From Candidatus Hydrogenedentota bacterium (GTDB lineage: Bacteria; Hydrogenedentota; Hydrogenedentia; Hydrogenedentales; CAITNO01): 7,297 nucleotides of DNA. Under the pieces are notes generated by a model. The model ran no database searches. It was not told the origin of the DNA and saw only the letters and a list, made by a program, of their open reading frames with translations. The stretch covers positions 1 to 7,297 of the forward strand of contig JAKPUV010000597.1 of the NCBI GenBank assembly GCA_029554925.1. The letters are read 5' to 3'. The translations under genes and the position numbers were made by a program. Of this stretch, positions 1 through 5,314 are shown one piece after another. Within the stretch, counting starts at the first letter, position 1. Every line of letters begins with the position of its first letter.

Positions 1-103
1 CCACGGCGGTGCGGTTGGGAAACGACCTGCTGGAAACGCGGTACGCCGCGCACAGGCGGTCGTCAAGGGTCCGGGCCACGCTCACGATGCGTCCGATGTA
101 CAT
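1..103 (-). CDS. purO: Archaeal-type IMP cyclohydrolase PurO, N-terminal fragment
   Basis: Only the first 34 codons are visible; the gene runs off the left edge. The protein begins MYIGRIVSVARTLDDRLCAA and continues with YRVSSRSFPNRTAV. The opening MYIGRI and the run YRVSSRSFPNR match, from memory, the N-terminus of archaeal PurO (PF07826), which closes the ring of FAICAR to give IMP in the last step of de novo purine synthesis in the cytoplasm. Most bacteria use the unrelated bifunctional PurH for this step. The ATG at 103 is preceded by a perfect AGGAGG six bases upstream, so the start is secure. The gene follows the DUF6036 gene on the same strand after 85 bases, with its own promoter-like sequence between them. 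A more distant IMP-cyclohydrolase-like paralogue is possible, since the catalytic region is not visible. Confidence 0.82.
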   Translation of the reverse strand, partial: MYIGRIVSVARTLDDRLCAAYRVSSRSFPNRTAV

Positions 104-109
104 GCGGAT

Positions 110-115
110 CCTCCT
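110..115 (-). promoter_or_regulatory. Shine-Dalgarno AGGAGG of the purO-like gene
   Basis: Read on the minus strand this is a perfect AGGAGG, with a six-base spacer to the ATG at 103. It is the best-placed ribosome binding site in the window and fixes the start of the purO-like gene. Confidence 0.85.
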
Positions 116-120
116 GTGGT

Positions 121-141
121 GTCCGCGCCCCGCGCGCGGAC
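121..141 (-). other. 5'-terminal stem-loop in the predicted purO leader
   Basis: Bases 121-128 and 134-141 are perfectly complementary (8 bp, GTCCGCGC with GCGCGGAC) around a five-base loop. The predicted transcription start from the TATACT box lies near 139-140, so the message would begin almost exactly at the 5' arm of this hairpin. The hairpin ends five bases before the Shine-Dalgarno sequence. It could stabilise the 5' end of the mRNA or affect ribosome access. The structure is seen in the sequence; the role is inferred. Confidence 0.45.
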
Positions 142-155
142 GGGTAGTATACCCG
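141..155 (-). promoter_or_regulatory. Predicted purO -10 box inside a 15-bp palindrome
   Basis: The minus strand carries TATACT (146-151), which matches five of six bases of the sigma-70 -10 consensus. It sits inside the inverted repeat CGGGTA-TAC-TACCCG (arms 141-146 and 150-155, both perfect, three-base centre). No good -35 box lies 16-19 bases upstream, where the sequence is very GC-rich. An activator, a weak constitutive promoter or a non-housekeeping sigma factor is therefore possible. A palindrome centred on a -10 box is a classic place for a repressor to bind, but no regulator gene is visible. Confidence 0.45.
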
Positions 156-169
156 AACCGCGAAGGCCC

Positions 170-182
170 CCGCGAAGCGCGG
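170..182 (-). terminator. Weak hairpin after the DUF6036 gene
   Basis: CCGCG (170-174) and CGCGG (178-182) pair around a three-base AAG loop, starting 6 bases beyond the TAG stop at 189-191 on the minus strand. There is no U-tract, so if it ends transcription it does so inefficiently or with help. The purO-like gene downstream might then be partly co-transcribed with the gene pair at 189-1008. Confidence 0.2.
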
Positions 183-188
183 CCGCCC

Positions 189-704
189 CTAAAGGGCTTT
201 GTGCAGTCTGGCCAGAAGGAGCTTTGCCTGGTCTTCTGGGAGTTCTCCAGCCAACTCTCGGATGGTGGAGGTGTCCACAAGGGTGTGCAGCAGCATGGAC
301 CGGACAAAGGCGATGTCCTTGTCCCGGCCGGCAATCAGTTTGGAAACAGCCAAGTCCGGGGGGGAAATGCACCACCCCACCACACCGGAAGTGCCCGGCC
401 CCTCCACGCGCACAAGACGCTCCTTCCAGCCTGAAGGCAGGATGGCGGTCCCGGGCCCCACTCCGTGGGCATAGTATCCAAAGGTGCTGTGGAAAGGGGA
501 GATTTCGCCGATGCTTCCATCAATCAGATCCGCCAATTCGGGCGAATCCAGCGGATAGACATCGGCTTCCATGGAAATCAGCAGCTCTTCGGGAGCGTTG
601 GGAAAGGCCGCAAGGATGGCCTGGCTGCCCAGCACAACGATGTCCCGGCATGAGGTGATGCTTCCAGCCGCCCGGATGAGGTGCTCAAGTTCTTGTCTGT
701 TCAT
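189..704 (-). CDS. DUF6036-type nucleotidyltransferase-fold protein, putative toxin
   Basis: This 171-residue protein has features of the DUF6036/AbiEii-like nucleotidyltransferase superfamily. GSQA at residues 26-29, after the hydrophobic strand IVVL, is the GS motif. MEAD at 45-48 supplies acidic residues (E46, D48) where these enzymes bind metal. A conserved-looking block, DGSIGEISPFHSTFGYYAHG, spans 62-81. A C-terminal helix, PPDLAVSKLIAGRDKD (115-130), carries the usual DL..KL...R.KD pattern. I recall the same blocks in proteobacterial homologues always encoded after a small helical protein like the one here. It would act in the cytoplasm; the target of any nucleotidyl transfer is unknown. 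The ATG at 704 overlaps the end of the upstream gene by 20 bases and has no clear Shine-Dalgarno, which suggests translational coupling. The stop is TAG. The open frame extends further upstream to 911, but only across the neighbour in another frame. Toxin activity is inferred from superfamily and gene order. Confidence 0.72.
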   Translation of the reverse strand: MNRQELEHLIRAAGSITSCRDIVVLGSQAILAAFPNAPEELLISMEADVYPLDSPELADLIDGSIGEISPFHSTFGYYAHGVGPGTAILPSGWKERLVRVEGPGTSGVVGWCISPPDLAVSKLIAGRDKDIAFVRSMLLHTLVDTSTIRELAGELPEDQAKLLLARLHKAL

Positions 705-1008
705 CTTCGAACCGCCGATAGATTTCCCAACGTTCCTTCGGGGAGAGGATGCCGCAAAACGGACTGCTTTGCCGAAGGCGCGCCCCGGTTTCACTTTCGT
801 CGAGAAGCGCCTTCCGCGCCGTTTCCCATCCCCCTTCCAGGATGCGCCGCCATTCCTCCACGGCGGCGGACGGGCTCCGGCGCAGCCACCGGGCGCAGTT
901 GTCCCGGGCACGGTCGAGTCCGCCGCGCCGGGGGTCGGCGTCTATCCTCGCCGCCACGGCCCGGGCCAGCTCCAGGCTCCGCCTGTCTATTTCCTGATGC
1001 GTTTTCAT
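685..1008 (-). CDS. Small helical protein, putative antitoxin partner of the DUF6036 gene
   Basis: This 107-residue protein is highly charged and appears entirely helical, with no signal peptide or membrane segment. It opens with MKTHQEIDRRSLELARAVAA and has a tryptophan-bearing helix, VEEWRRILEGGWETA, at about residues 50-64. It ends with RQSSPFCGILSPKERWEIYR (79-98). I recall both the EIDRRSL start and the RQSSPF-G-L-KER tail in small hypothetical proteins encoded directly upstream of DUF6036 proteins. Its stop lies 20 bases inside the downstream gene, which is typical of antitoxin-toxin pairs. The chosen start is the ATG at 1008, which matches that remembered family start; no good Shine-Dalgarno is visible. 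A TTG at 1071 would add 21 residues but lies right against a hairpin and is less likely. No DNA-binding helix-turn-helix is obvious. It could instead be an enzyme subunit rather than an antitoxin. Confidence 0.7.
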   Translation of the reverse strand: MKTHQEIDRRSLELARAVAARIDADPRRGGLDRARDNCARWLRRSPSAAVEEWRRILEGGWETARKALLDESETGARLRQSSPFCGILSPKERWEIYRRFEDEQTRT

Positions 1009-1030
1009 GGCGCTTGGGTGATCCGCTCGA

Positions 1031-1060
1031 ATTATGCCCCAGAATCTCCGAACAAGTCCA
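1031..1060 (-). promoter_or_regulatory. Possible promoter of the putative toxin-antitoxin pair
   Basis: On the minus strand, CATAAT (1031-1036, five of six matches to the -10 consensus) lies 18 bases after TGGACT (1055-1060, four of six matches to TTGACA). Transcription would start near 1024, giving a leader of about 16 bases before the ATG at 1008. This is a weak-to-moderate match in a short intergenic region. Confidence 0.3.
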
Positions 1061-1077
1061 TCCCGGTCCAATGACAG

Positions 1078-1109
1078 CGCGGCCCGGAGCCGGGAGGCTC
1101 CGGGCCGCG
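1078..1109 (-). terminator. 13-bp GC-rich hairpin after the fucose-permease-like gene
   Basis: Bases 1078-1090 and 1097-1109 are perfect reverse complements (13 bp, CGCGGCCCGGAGC and its complement) with a six-base loop. The hairpin begins 20 bases beyond the TAA stop of the minus-strand MFS gene. No run of U follows it on the minus strand, where the next bases read CTGTCATTGG. It is either a terminator without a U-tract or an mRNA 3'-end stabiliser. Its placement insulates the MFS gene from the gene pair downstream. Confidence 0.55.
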
Positions 1110-1129
1110 AAAAGCGCCGGGGAAACGGA

Positions 1130-2278
1130 TTACTGCGCCAGATTCGGGATGGCGTAGCTGAGCAGGGCGGAGAGCACGACCAGCGCGACGGCCATGCCGG
1201 CCAGCACCTGCATGCCCTTGCGGATGTTGCCGCTGGCGGAGAAGCCGCCCATGATCCGCGGGGTGAAGATGCCGCCCAGCAGGCCGATGGCGAAGATCAT
1301 GCCGAAGACCTCGGCGCCTTGGGCCGTTCCGGTCTTTCCAAAGGTCACGGCGACAAGCGTCGGGAAGCACGGCCCCATGACAAAGCCGGTGGCCAGCATG
1401 GCCACCACGGCGACACCCGTGCTCCGGGCGGTCACCATCGCCATGATCGAACCGGCCGCGACCACCGCCAGCACGGGCACGTAGAAGGGGAACACGGACG
1501 GCGGAATCACGAAGTACGTGAACAGGCGGGCCAGCAGCAGGAAAATCCAGAAGAGCGAAAGGTAGTTGTTGGCCTTGGTGGCGTCCACCTTGTGGTCGGC
1601 CAGATAGGTGGTCAGGAAGCCGCCGAGCGTCGCCTCCAGGCTGATGTAGCAGAACAGCGCCGCGCCGCCGAGCAGGACCGCCGGATTGGCAATCAGCTTC
1701 GCGGCCGCCGGAAGGTTGAACTCGCCCGCGGAGGGCAGGCTCACCGCGAAAACCGTCCAGGCGATCGGGACGGCCAGCAACAGGCCGATCAGGCTCAGCG
1801 TGGCCTTGTAGCCCGCCTTGCCGATGAGGTTGCCGATGATGAGCGGGGTCAGGAACGAGCCCACCCCAAAGAGCACATTAAGCAGGTTCTGCGCCGCCGG
1901 CACGTTCTTGCCGTCCAGCAGCACCTGCGGTCCGAGCACGTTGCCCACGGTGTTGACGCACATGGCGGCAAAGCCCAGGGCGACAAAGGCCACCATCGCG
2001 CCCGCATAGGACGACGTGGTGGCGAGCAGCCAGACACACAGCGCGCCCGCGCCAAACCCCATCAGGGCGACCGCCTGGAACCCAAGGCGCGGGGTGATCA
2101 CGCCGACAGCCAGCGAGCAGACGAGGCAGCTGAACATCATGGCGGAGATGAGCTGGCTGGCCTTGGCGTCGTCAATGCCGAGCTTCTCCTGGAGCTTCAG
2201 CTTGATGCTTCCGAAAATGGCGAAAATGGCTCCCAGGGCAAACACCCCCGAAAAAGCGGTCAATGCGGCTGTTGACAT
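1130..2278 (-). CDS. MFS transporter, fucose permease (FHS)-like
   Basis: This 382-residue protein is almost wholly hydrophobic, with about 12 predicted membrane helices, and so is an inner-membrane secondary transporter of the major facilitator superfamily. It is short for an MFS protein (usually 400-450 residues), with very brief termini and a short central loop around 181-195. Several features resemble the fucose:H+ symporter group and related sugar carriers. These are NTVGNVLGP at 109-117, AAQNLLNVLFGVGSFLTP at 128-145 in the fourth and fifth helices, a glutamate in helix 7 (YISLEATLGG, E215), and GPCFPTLVA at 302-310 in the second half. Classical motif A is weak: the loop between helices 2 and 3 reads ITPRLGFQ. 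The ATG at 2278 follows a purine-rich GGAAGGAGACT, a good ribosome binding site. The gene has its own promoter 140-180 bases upstream. The substrate is not determinable; a monosaccharide is likely. Assignment to MFS is certain, the subfamily tentative. Confidence 0.85.
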   Translation of the reverse strand: MSTAALTAFSGVFALGAIFAIFGSIKLKLQEKLGIDDAKASQLISAMMFSCLVCSLAVGVITPRLGFQAVALMGFGAGALCVWLLATTSSYAGAMVAFVALGFAAMCVNTVGNVLGPQVLLDGKNVPAAQNLLNVLFGVGSFLTPLIIGNLIGKAGYKATLSLIGLLLAVPIAWTVFAVSLPSAGEFNLPAAAKLIANPAVLLGGAALFCYISLEATLGGFLTTYLADHKVDATKANNYLSLFWIFLLLARLFTYFVIPPSVFPFYVPVLAVVAAGSIMAMVTARSTGVAVVAMLATGFVMGPCFPTLVAVTFGKTGTAQGAEVFGMIFAIGLLGGIFTPRIMGGFSASGNIRKGMQVLAGMAVALVVLSALLSYAIPNLAQ

Positions 2279-2422
2279 AGTCTCCTTCCTTTCTCTGCCC
2301 GGAGGATGCGTGCTTCATGCCCGGGCGTTTACGGGTTTCAGGCCACCGTGCGTGTCCACTGCGCGAACCTCCCCCGGCGGTGCGGCCACGGGCACGCGCG
2401 CCAGGAAGGACCCGCCCTTGCC
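2279..2422 (-). other. Long untranslated leader of the FHS-like MFS gene
   Basis: The predicted transcription start near 2423 leaves about 144 bases before the start codon. The leader is GC-rich. I find no recognisable riboswitch fold and no convincing leader peptide. The length leaves room for post-transcriptional control, but nothing in the sequence proves it. Confidence 0.3.
2281..2289 (-). promoter_or_regulatory. Ribosome binding site GGAAGGAGA of the FHS-like MFS gene
   Basis: On the minus strand GGAAGGAGA ends two bases before the ATG at 2278. The GGAAGG and AAGGAG cores overlap, giving acceptable spacing and supporting this start. Confidence 0.65.
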
Positions 2423-2452
2423 TTGGGAGATGTTAGCATTTTGAGCAAGGGC
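2414..2452. repeat. 8-bp inverted repeat flanking the -10 box, candidate operator
   Basis: GCCCTTGC (2414-2421) and GCAAGGGC (2445-2452) are perfect inverted repeats whose centres are 31 bp apart, about three turns of the helix. One arm lies directly next to the -35 box in the promoter spacer. The other covers the first transcribed bases. This arrangement fits two half-sites for a regulator on the same face of the DNA, or a hairpin. No binding protein can be named. Confidence 0.4.
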
Positions 2453-2458
2453 CGTCAA
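2430..2458 (-). promoter_or_regulatory. Sigma-70-type promoter of the FHS-like MFS gene
   Basis: On the minus strand TTGACG (2453-2458, five of six matches) and TAACAT (2430-2435, four of six) are separated by exactly 17 bases. This is one of the two best promoter matches in the window, with the predicted start of transcription near 2423. The -35 box begins 8 bases beyond the stop codon of the upstream MFS gene, so the two tandem carriers can be expressed independently. Confidence 0.6.
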
Positions 2459-2465
2459 GCCGGAA

Positions 2466-3773
2466 CTAAAATTCCTTCAGAATGCCGTCCGCCCCCTGCC
2501 CCTTCCGCGCCCGCACCATGGTGACGAAGACCACCGCCGCCACCGCCGGGAGGATGGACGCCGCAATGACCACGGGGTCGAAGGAGGCCTCGGCCGCCCG
2601 CCCGATGAGATAGGTCGTGAGAAGCGTGCCCGCGCCCGCGCTTGCCCCAGCCAGCCCCATGACCGTGCCGACGGCCCGCGACTCAAACACGTCCGTGGGC
2701 AGGGTGAGGAACATGGTGCCGCAGCAGTTGTAGGCGAAGGTGGCGTAGGCGAAGATCATGAGCAGCAGATAATAGGAGTCCGTGGCCAGGGCCAGCGCGA
2801 TGACCGCCATGCTGGGGCCGGCGGTCATGAGGATGACGCGCCGCGCCGCGCCGGGCCGCCAGCCGCGGTGGACCAGCCAGGACGAAAGGCCGCCCGCGAA
2901 GAAGTTTCCAAGGGGCGCGCTGAGCATGGGGGCCCAAAGCCCGAGGGCGCTGTCCTTCATGGAGAAGCCCTTGTCCATCAGGAACAGGGGAAACCAGTAG
3001 GCGATGAAGAACCAGAAGGGGTCCAGCAGGAAGCGACCGATCATGAGGCCCCAGGTCTGCCGGTATCCCAGCACGGTGCCCCAGCCGATCTTTGGGCCGG
3101 CGTCTGCCCCGGACGCGGCGTCCGCCTTGGGCAGAAGCGCCGCCTCCTCCGGGGACAGCCGGGGGTGCGAGGCGGGGGAATGGTAGAGCAGCCACCACCC
3201 GATGGACCAGAAGAGCCCCAGCGCCGCCGCCACCAGGAAGGCGCTCTGCCAGTGGCCGGTGTGGTTGTAGACGGCCACGGCGATGAAGGGCGCCGCCGCG
3301 GAGCCGACGGCGCAGCCGGAATTGAACACGGCCACGGCAAAGGCGCGCTCCTTCGCGGGGAACCACTCCGAGATGGCCTTGGACCCGCCCGGGTTGTTCG
3401 CCGCCTCGCCCGCGCCGAGGAAGAACCGCACCACGCTGAAGCTCTTGAACCCCACGGCCAGGGCGGTGCAGGCGCTGACCACCGTGTAGAACAGAACACT
3501 GACCCCGATGCCGGCCCGCGTGCCCACCACGTCCAGCAGCCGCCCCACAAGCATCTGCATCACCGTGTACGAGACCTGGAACGCGTTCACAATCCACGCG
3601 TAATCCGTCTTGCTCCAGCCGAACTCCTCCTTGAGGTACGGGGAGAGCGCGGAGAGGGTCTGGCGGTCCACATAGTTGATGAAGGACATGAAGAAGAGGA
3701 GGGCCACAATCCACCAGCGGAGGTGGCGTATGGGGCGGCGGGGCGCCGGAAGACGTCCAGTGTCCTGGTCCAT
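2466..3773 (-). CDS. MFS transporter, ACS family (hexuronate/galactonate type)
   Basis: This 435-residue inner-membrane carrier with about 12 helices belongs to the anion:cation symporter family of the MFS, which takes up sugar acids such as hexuronates and D-galactonate with protons. The first helix carries NYVDRQTLSALSPYL (33-47). The fourth has RFFLGAGEAANNPGGSKAIS (116-135), followed by EWFPAKERA (136-144), all typical of ExuT/DgoT relatives. D36, R37, R116 and E123 occupy the same relative spacing as D46, R47, R126 and E133 of E. coli DgoT as I recall them, which are proton- and substrate-coupling residues there. The likely start is the ATG at 3773, which has AGGAGA nine bases upstream; a GTG at 3782 is also in frame but abuts that site. 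The stop is TAG. It is transcribed divergently from the next carrier. The exact substrate is uncertain because no uronate or galactonate catabolic genes are in view. Confidence 0.85.
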   Translation of the reverse strand: MDQDTGRLPAPRRPIRHLRWWIVALLFFMSFINYVDRQTLSALSPYLKEEFGWSKTDYAWIVNAFQVSYTVMQMLVGRLLDVVGTRAGIGVSVLFYTVVSACTALAVGFKSFSVVRFFLGAGEAANNPGGSKAISEWFPAKERAFAVAVFNSGCAVGSAAAPFIAVAVYNHTGHWQSAFLVAAALGLFWSIGWWLLYHSPASHPRLSPEEAALLPKADAASGADAGPKIGWGTVLGYRQTWGLMIGRFLLDPFWFFIAYWFPLFLMDKGFSMKDSALGLWAPMLSAPLGNFFAGGLSSWLVHRGWRPGAARRVILMTAGPSMAVIALALATDSYYLLLMIFAYATFAYNCCGTMFLTLPTDVFESRAVGTVMGLAGASAGAGTLLTTYLIGRAAEASFDPVVIAASILPAVAAVVFVTMVRARKGQGADGILKEF

Positions 3774-3782
3774 GGGTCGCAC

Positions 3783-3788
3783 TCTCCT
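3783..3788 (-). promoter_or_regulatory. Ribosome binding site AGGAGA that decides the ACS-carrier start
   Basis: On the minus strand AGGAGA lies nine bases before the ATG at 3773 and directly touches the in-frame GTG at 3782. Normal spacing therefore selects the ATG and shortens the protein by three residues compared with the longest reading frame. Confidence 0.65.
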
Positions 3789-3839
3789 GTCATGTCGTGG
3801 GGGGCGTTTCGGGCGCCGGGCGCACGGTCCGCCCCGCTA

Positions 3840-3868
3840 AAGGTACAGGTTGCCGCGCGCCAATGCAA
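3840..3868 (-). promoter_or_regulatory. Weak promoter candidate for the ACS-family carrier
   Basis: On the minus strand TTGCAT (3863-3868) and TACCTT (3840-3845) are 17 bases apart. The -35 is fair and the -10 poor (three of six), so expression may depend on an activator. A near-palindrome, TTGCCGCGCGCCAA (3850-3863, one mismatched pair), fills the spacer. Confidence 0.25.
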
Positions 3869-3877
3869 GCGCTGCCC
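3864..3877. promoter_or_regulatory. LacI-family-like operator half-site between divergent promoters
   Basis: TGCAAGCGCT (3864-3873) matches the first ten bases of the idealised LacI/GalR operator TGCAAGCGCTTGCA, including the central CG. The rest of the right half is degenerate (GCCC instead of TGCA). It overlaps the predicted -35 of the minus-strand carrier and lies six bases before the -35 of the plus-strand carrier. One bound repressor could therefore touch both promoters. The incomplete symmetry keeps this tentative, and no LacI gene is visible. Confidence 0.3.
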
Positions 3878-3879
3878 GG

Positions 3880-3909
3880 TTGACAGCCCCCGGCGGCGCC
3901 ATGTATCGT
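3880..3909 (+). promoter_or_regulatory. Promoter of the plus-strand MFS carrier
   Basis: A perfect TTGACA (3880-3885) is followed after 18 bases by TATCGT (3904-3909, four of six matches). Transcription would start near 3916, leaving a leader of about 54 bases. The perfect -35 box in an intergenic region with the right orientation supports it despite the imperfect -10. Confidence 0.5.
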
Positions 3910-3969
3910 AGGCGCGTTGGCCCCGTGCCCCGGGGCCCGGTCACCTCAACCCACGCAGGACGGCGCGCC

Positions 3970-5304
3970 ATGACCGACACACTGCCTCCCCTCGAAAAGA
4001 AGGGCTTCACCGCGGGACTTACGGGGTACCATTATCTCGTGCTCGTGGTGGCCTGCCTGGGCTGGTCCTTCGACACCATGGACCAGTGGCTTTTCGTGTT
4101 CTCCAAGCAGCACGCGCTGGCCTCGCTGCTGGGGGCGGCGGCGACCAGGGAGGACGTCGCCTACTACACCAACATCTGCACCGCCGCCATGATGATCGGC
4201 TGGGCGGTGGGCGGCCTGTTCTTCGGCATGGTGGGCGACCGGCTCGGGCGCACCAAGACCATGGCCATCACCATCCTGATGTATGCGGGGTTCACCGGCC
4301 TCAGCGGCCTCTCTCAAACCTGGGAACAGTTCGCCCTGTTCCGTTTCCTCACCGGCCTGGGGATCGGCGGCGAGTTCGCCGCGGGCGCGTCGCTGGTGGC
4401 GGAGACCTTCCCGGCCCATTCCCGCGCAACCGCTCTGAGCATTGTGCAGGCCACCTCGGCCCTCGGCAACGTGACCGCCGCCATGGTGAACCTGGGATTC
4501 GCCCACCTGTACTCCATGCCGGGCTCCGTCCTCAACACTGGCAACGGCTGGCGGTACCTCTTCACCGTGGGGGCGGTGCCCGCACTGCTGGTGTTCATCA
4601 TCTTCCTGTTCATCCATGAGCCGGAGCAGTGGGTGCAGTCCCGCGCGCGGGTCAAGGAGAACAAGCAGGGTTCCGGGAACATCCTGTCCCTCTTCACCGA
4701 GCGCGCGGTCCGCAGAAACACGCTGGTGGGCGTGGCGCTGGCCGCCATCGGCGTCATCGGTTTCTGGGGCATCAGCGTGTGGACGCCGGAGCTGCTGCGC
4801 TCCGTGCTGAACCCGGACGGGCTCGACGCGCTGAAGCCCACGGTGGAAAAGCAGATCAGCTACGCGGGGATGGCCCAAAACCTGGGCGGCTTCTTCGGTG
4901 CCCTGGGTTTCGCCTGGCTGGCCAACCGGGTCGGCCGCCGCGGGGCTTTCGCCGTCGCCTTCGCCCTCTGCCTCGCCGTGATCCCCGCGACCTTCTTCTT
5001 CACCACGTCCTTTGTGACCGGAATGGTCCTGTTCTTCCTGATGGGCTACGCCCTGCTCTTCCTGCTGGGCGGGTTCGCGGTCTACTTCCCCGAGCTGTTC
5101 CCCACGCGCCTGCGCTCGACGGGCACCGGGTTCTGCTACAACGTCGCCCGGTTCATCACCGCCGGCGCGCTCTTTTTCTCCGGCTGGATGGTGAAGGCCT
5201 ACGGCCTGCCCATGATGGTGCTGGGCGTGTCGGTGGTATTCATCCTGGGGTTCCTGGTCATCCCGTTCGGCCCCGAGACGAAGGGAAAGCCGCTGCCCGA
5301 ATAA
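3970..5304 (+). CDS. MFS transporter, NanT/AAHS/sugar-porter-like
   Basis: This 444-residue inner-membrane carrier has about 12 helices. Helix 1 contains GWSFDTMDQWLFVF (31-44), with acidic residues D35 and D38 as in sialate and aromatic-acid proton symporters. The loop after helix 2 has a full MFS motif A, GMVGDRLGRTK (86-96). Helix 4 reads RFLTGLGIGGEFAAGASLVA (125-144). The second half has its motif-A counterpart NRVGRRG (319-325), then PELFPTRLRSTGTGF (374-388). The C-terminus has PETKGKPL (435-442), all typical of the sugar-porter/AAHS side of the superfamily. A loop of about 17 residues at 277-293 precedes helix 8. The start is the ATG at 3970, with AGGA nine bases upstream; the frame is open back to 3850 but those codons lie upstream of the only ribosome-site-like sequence. 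The substrate is unresolved: an organic acid, sialate-like sugar acid or sugar is plausible. Confidence 0.84.
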   Translation: MTDTLPPLEKKGFTAGLTGYHYLVLVVACLGWSFDTMDQWLFVFSKQHALASLLGAAATREDVAYYTNICTAAMMIGWAVGGLFFGMVGDRLGRTKTMAITILMYAGFTGLSGLSQTWEQFALFRFLTGLGIGGEFAAGASLVAETFPAHSRATALSIVQATSALGNVTAAMVNLGFAHLYSMPGSVLNTGNGWRYLFTVGAVPALLVFIIFLFIHEPEQWVQSRARVKENKQGSGNILSLFTERAVRRNTLVGVALAAIGVIGFWGISVWTPELLRSVLNPDGLDALKPTVEKQISYAGMAQNLGGFFGALGFAWLANRVGRRGAFAVAFALCLAVIPATFFFTTSFVTGMVLFFLMGYALLFLLGGFAVYFPELFPTRLRSTGTGFCYNVARFITAGALFFSGWMVKAYGLPMMVLGVSVVFILGFLVIPFGPETKGKPLPE

Positions 5305-5314
5305 TGATCCCCCC

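Noticed and set aside
705..911. N-terminal extension of the DUF6036 gene up to 911
   Set aside because: The extra residues are arginine-, glycine- and proline-rich and lie fully inside the upstream gene in another frame; family members as I recall start near MNRQELE.
1009..1071. TTG start at 1071 for the small helical protein
   Set aside because: It has no ribosome site and lies just after a 13-bp hairpin; the ATG at 1008 gives the family-like start MKTHQEIDRRSL and leaves room for a promoter.
1034..2275. A 413-codon plus-strand open frame opposite the FHS-like MFS gene
   Set aside because: Its translation is a low-complexity mix of H, R, G, Q and A with no recognisable domain, while the opposite strand gives a clear 12-helix membrane protein. 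It is a by-product of high GC and codon bias.
2279..2422. Possible riboswitch in the long leader of the FHS-like carrier
   Set aside because: I could not trace any known riboswitch core or a convincing terminator/antiterminator pair, so only the long leader is recorded.
2306..2524. A short plus-strand frame whose ATG follows a GGAGG-like sequence
   Set aside because: The spacing from GGAGG to ATG is too short, the product has no recognisable features, and it crosses the promoter and the end of the minus-strand ACS gene.
2683..3911. Long open frames on both strands overlapping the ACS-family carrier (minus 2683-3714 and plus 2868-3911)
   Set aside because: Both are rich in R, G, H and P and lack family motifs; the ACS carrier in the third frame has strong motifs and a ribosome site.
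3946..4878. A 310-codon minus-strand frame opposite the plus-strand MFS gene
   Set aside because: Composition is shadow-like (H, G, E, Q rich), and no start signal or domain is visible.
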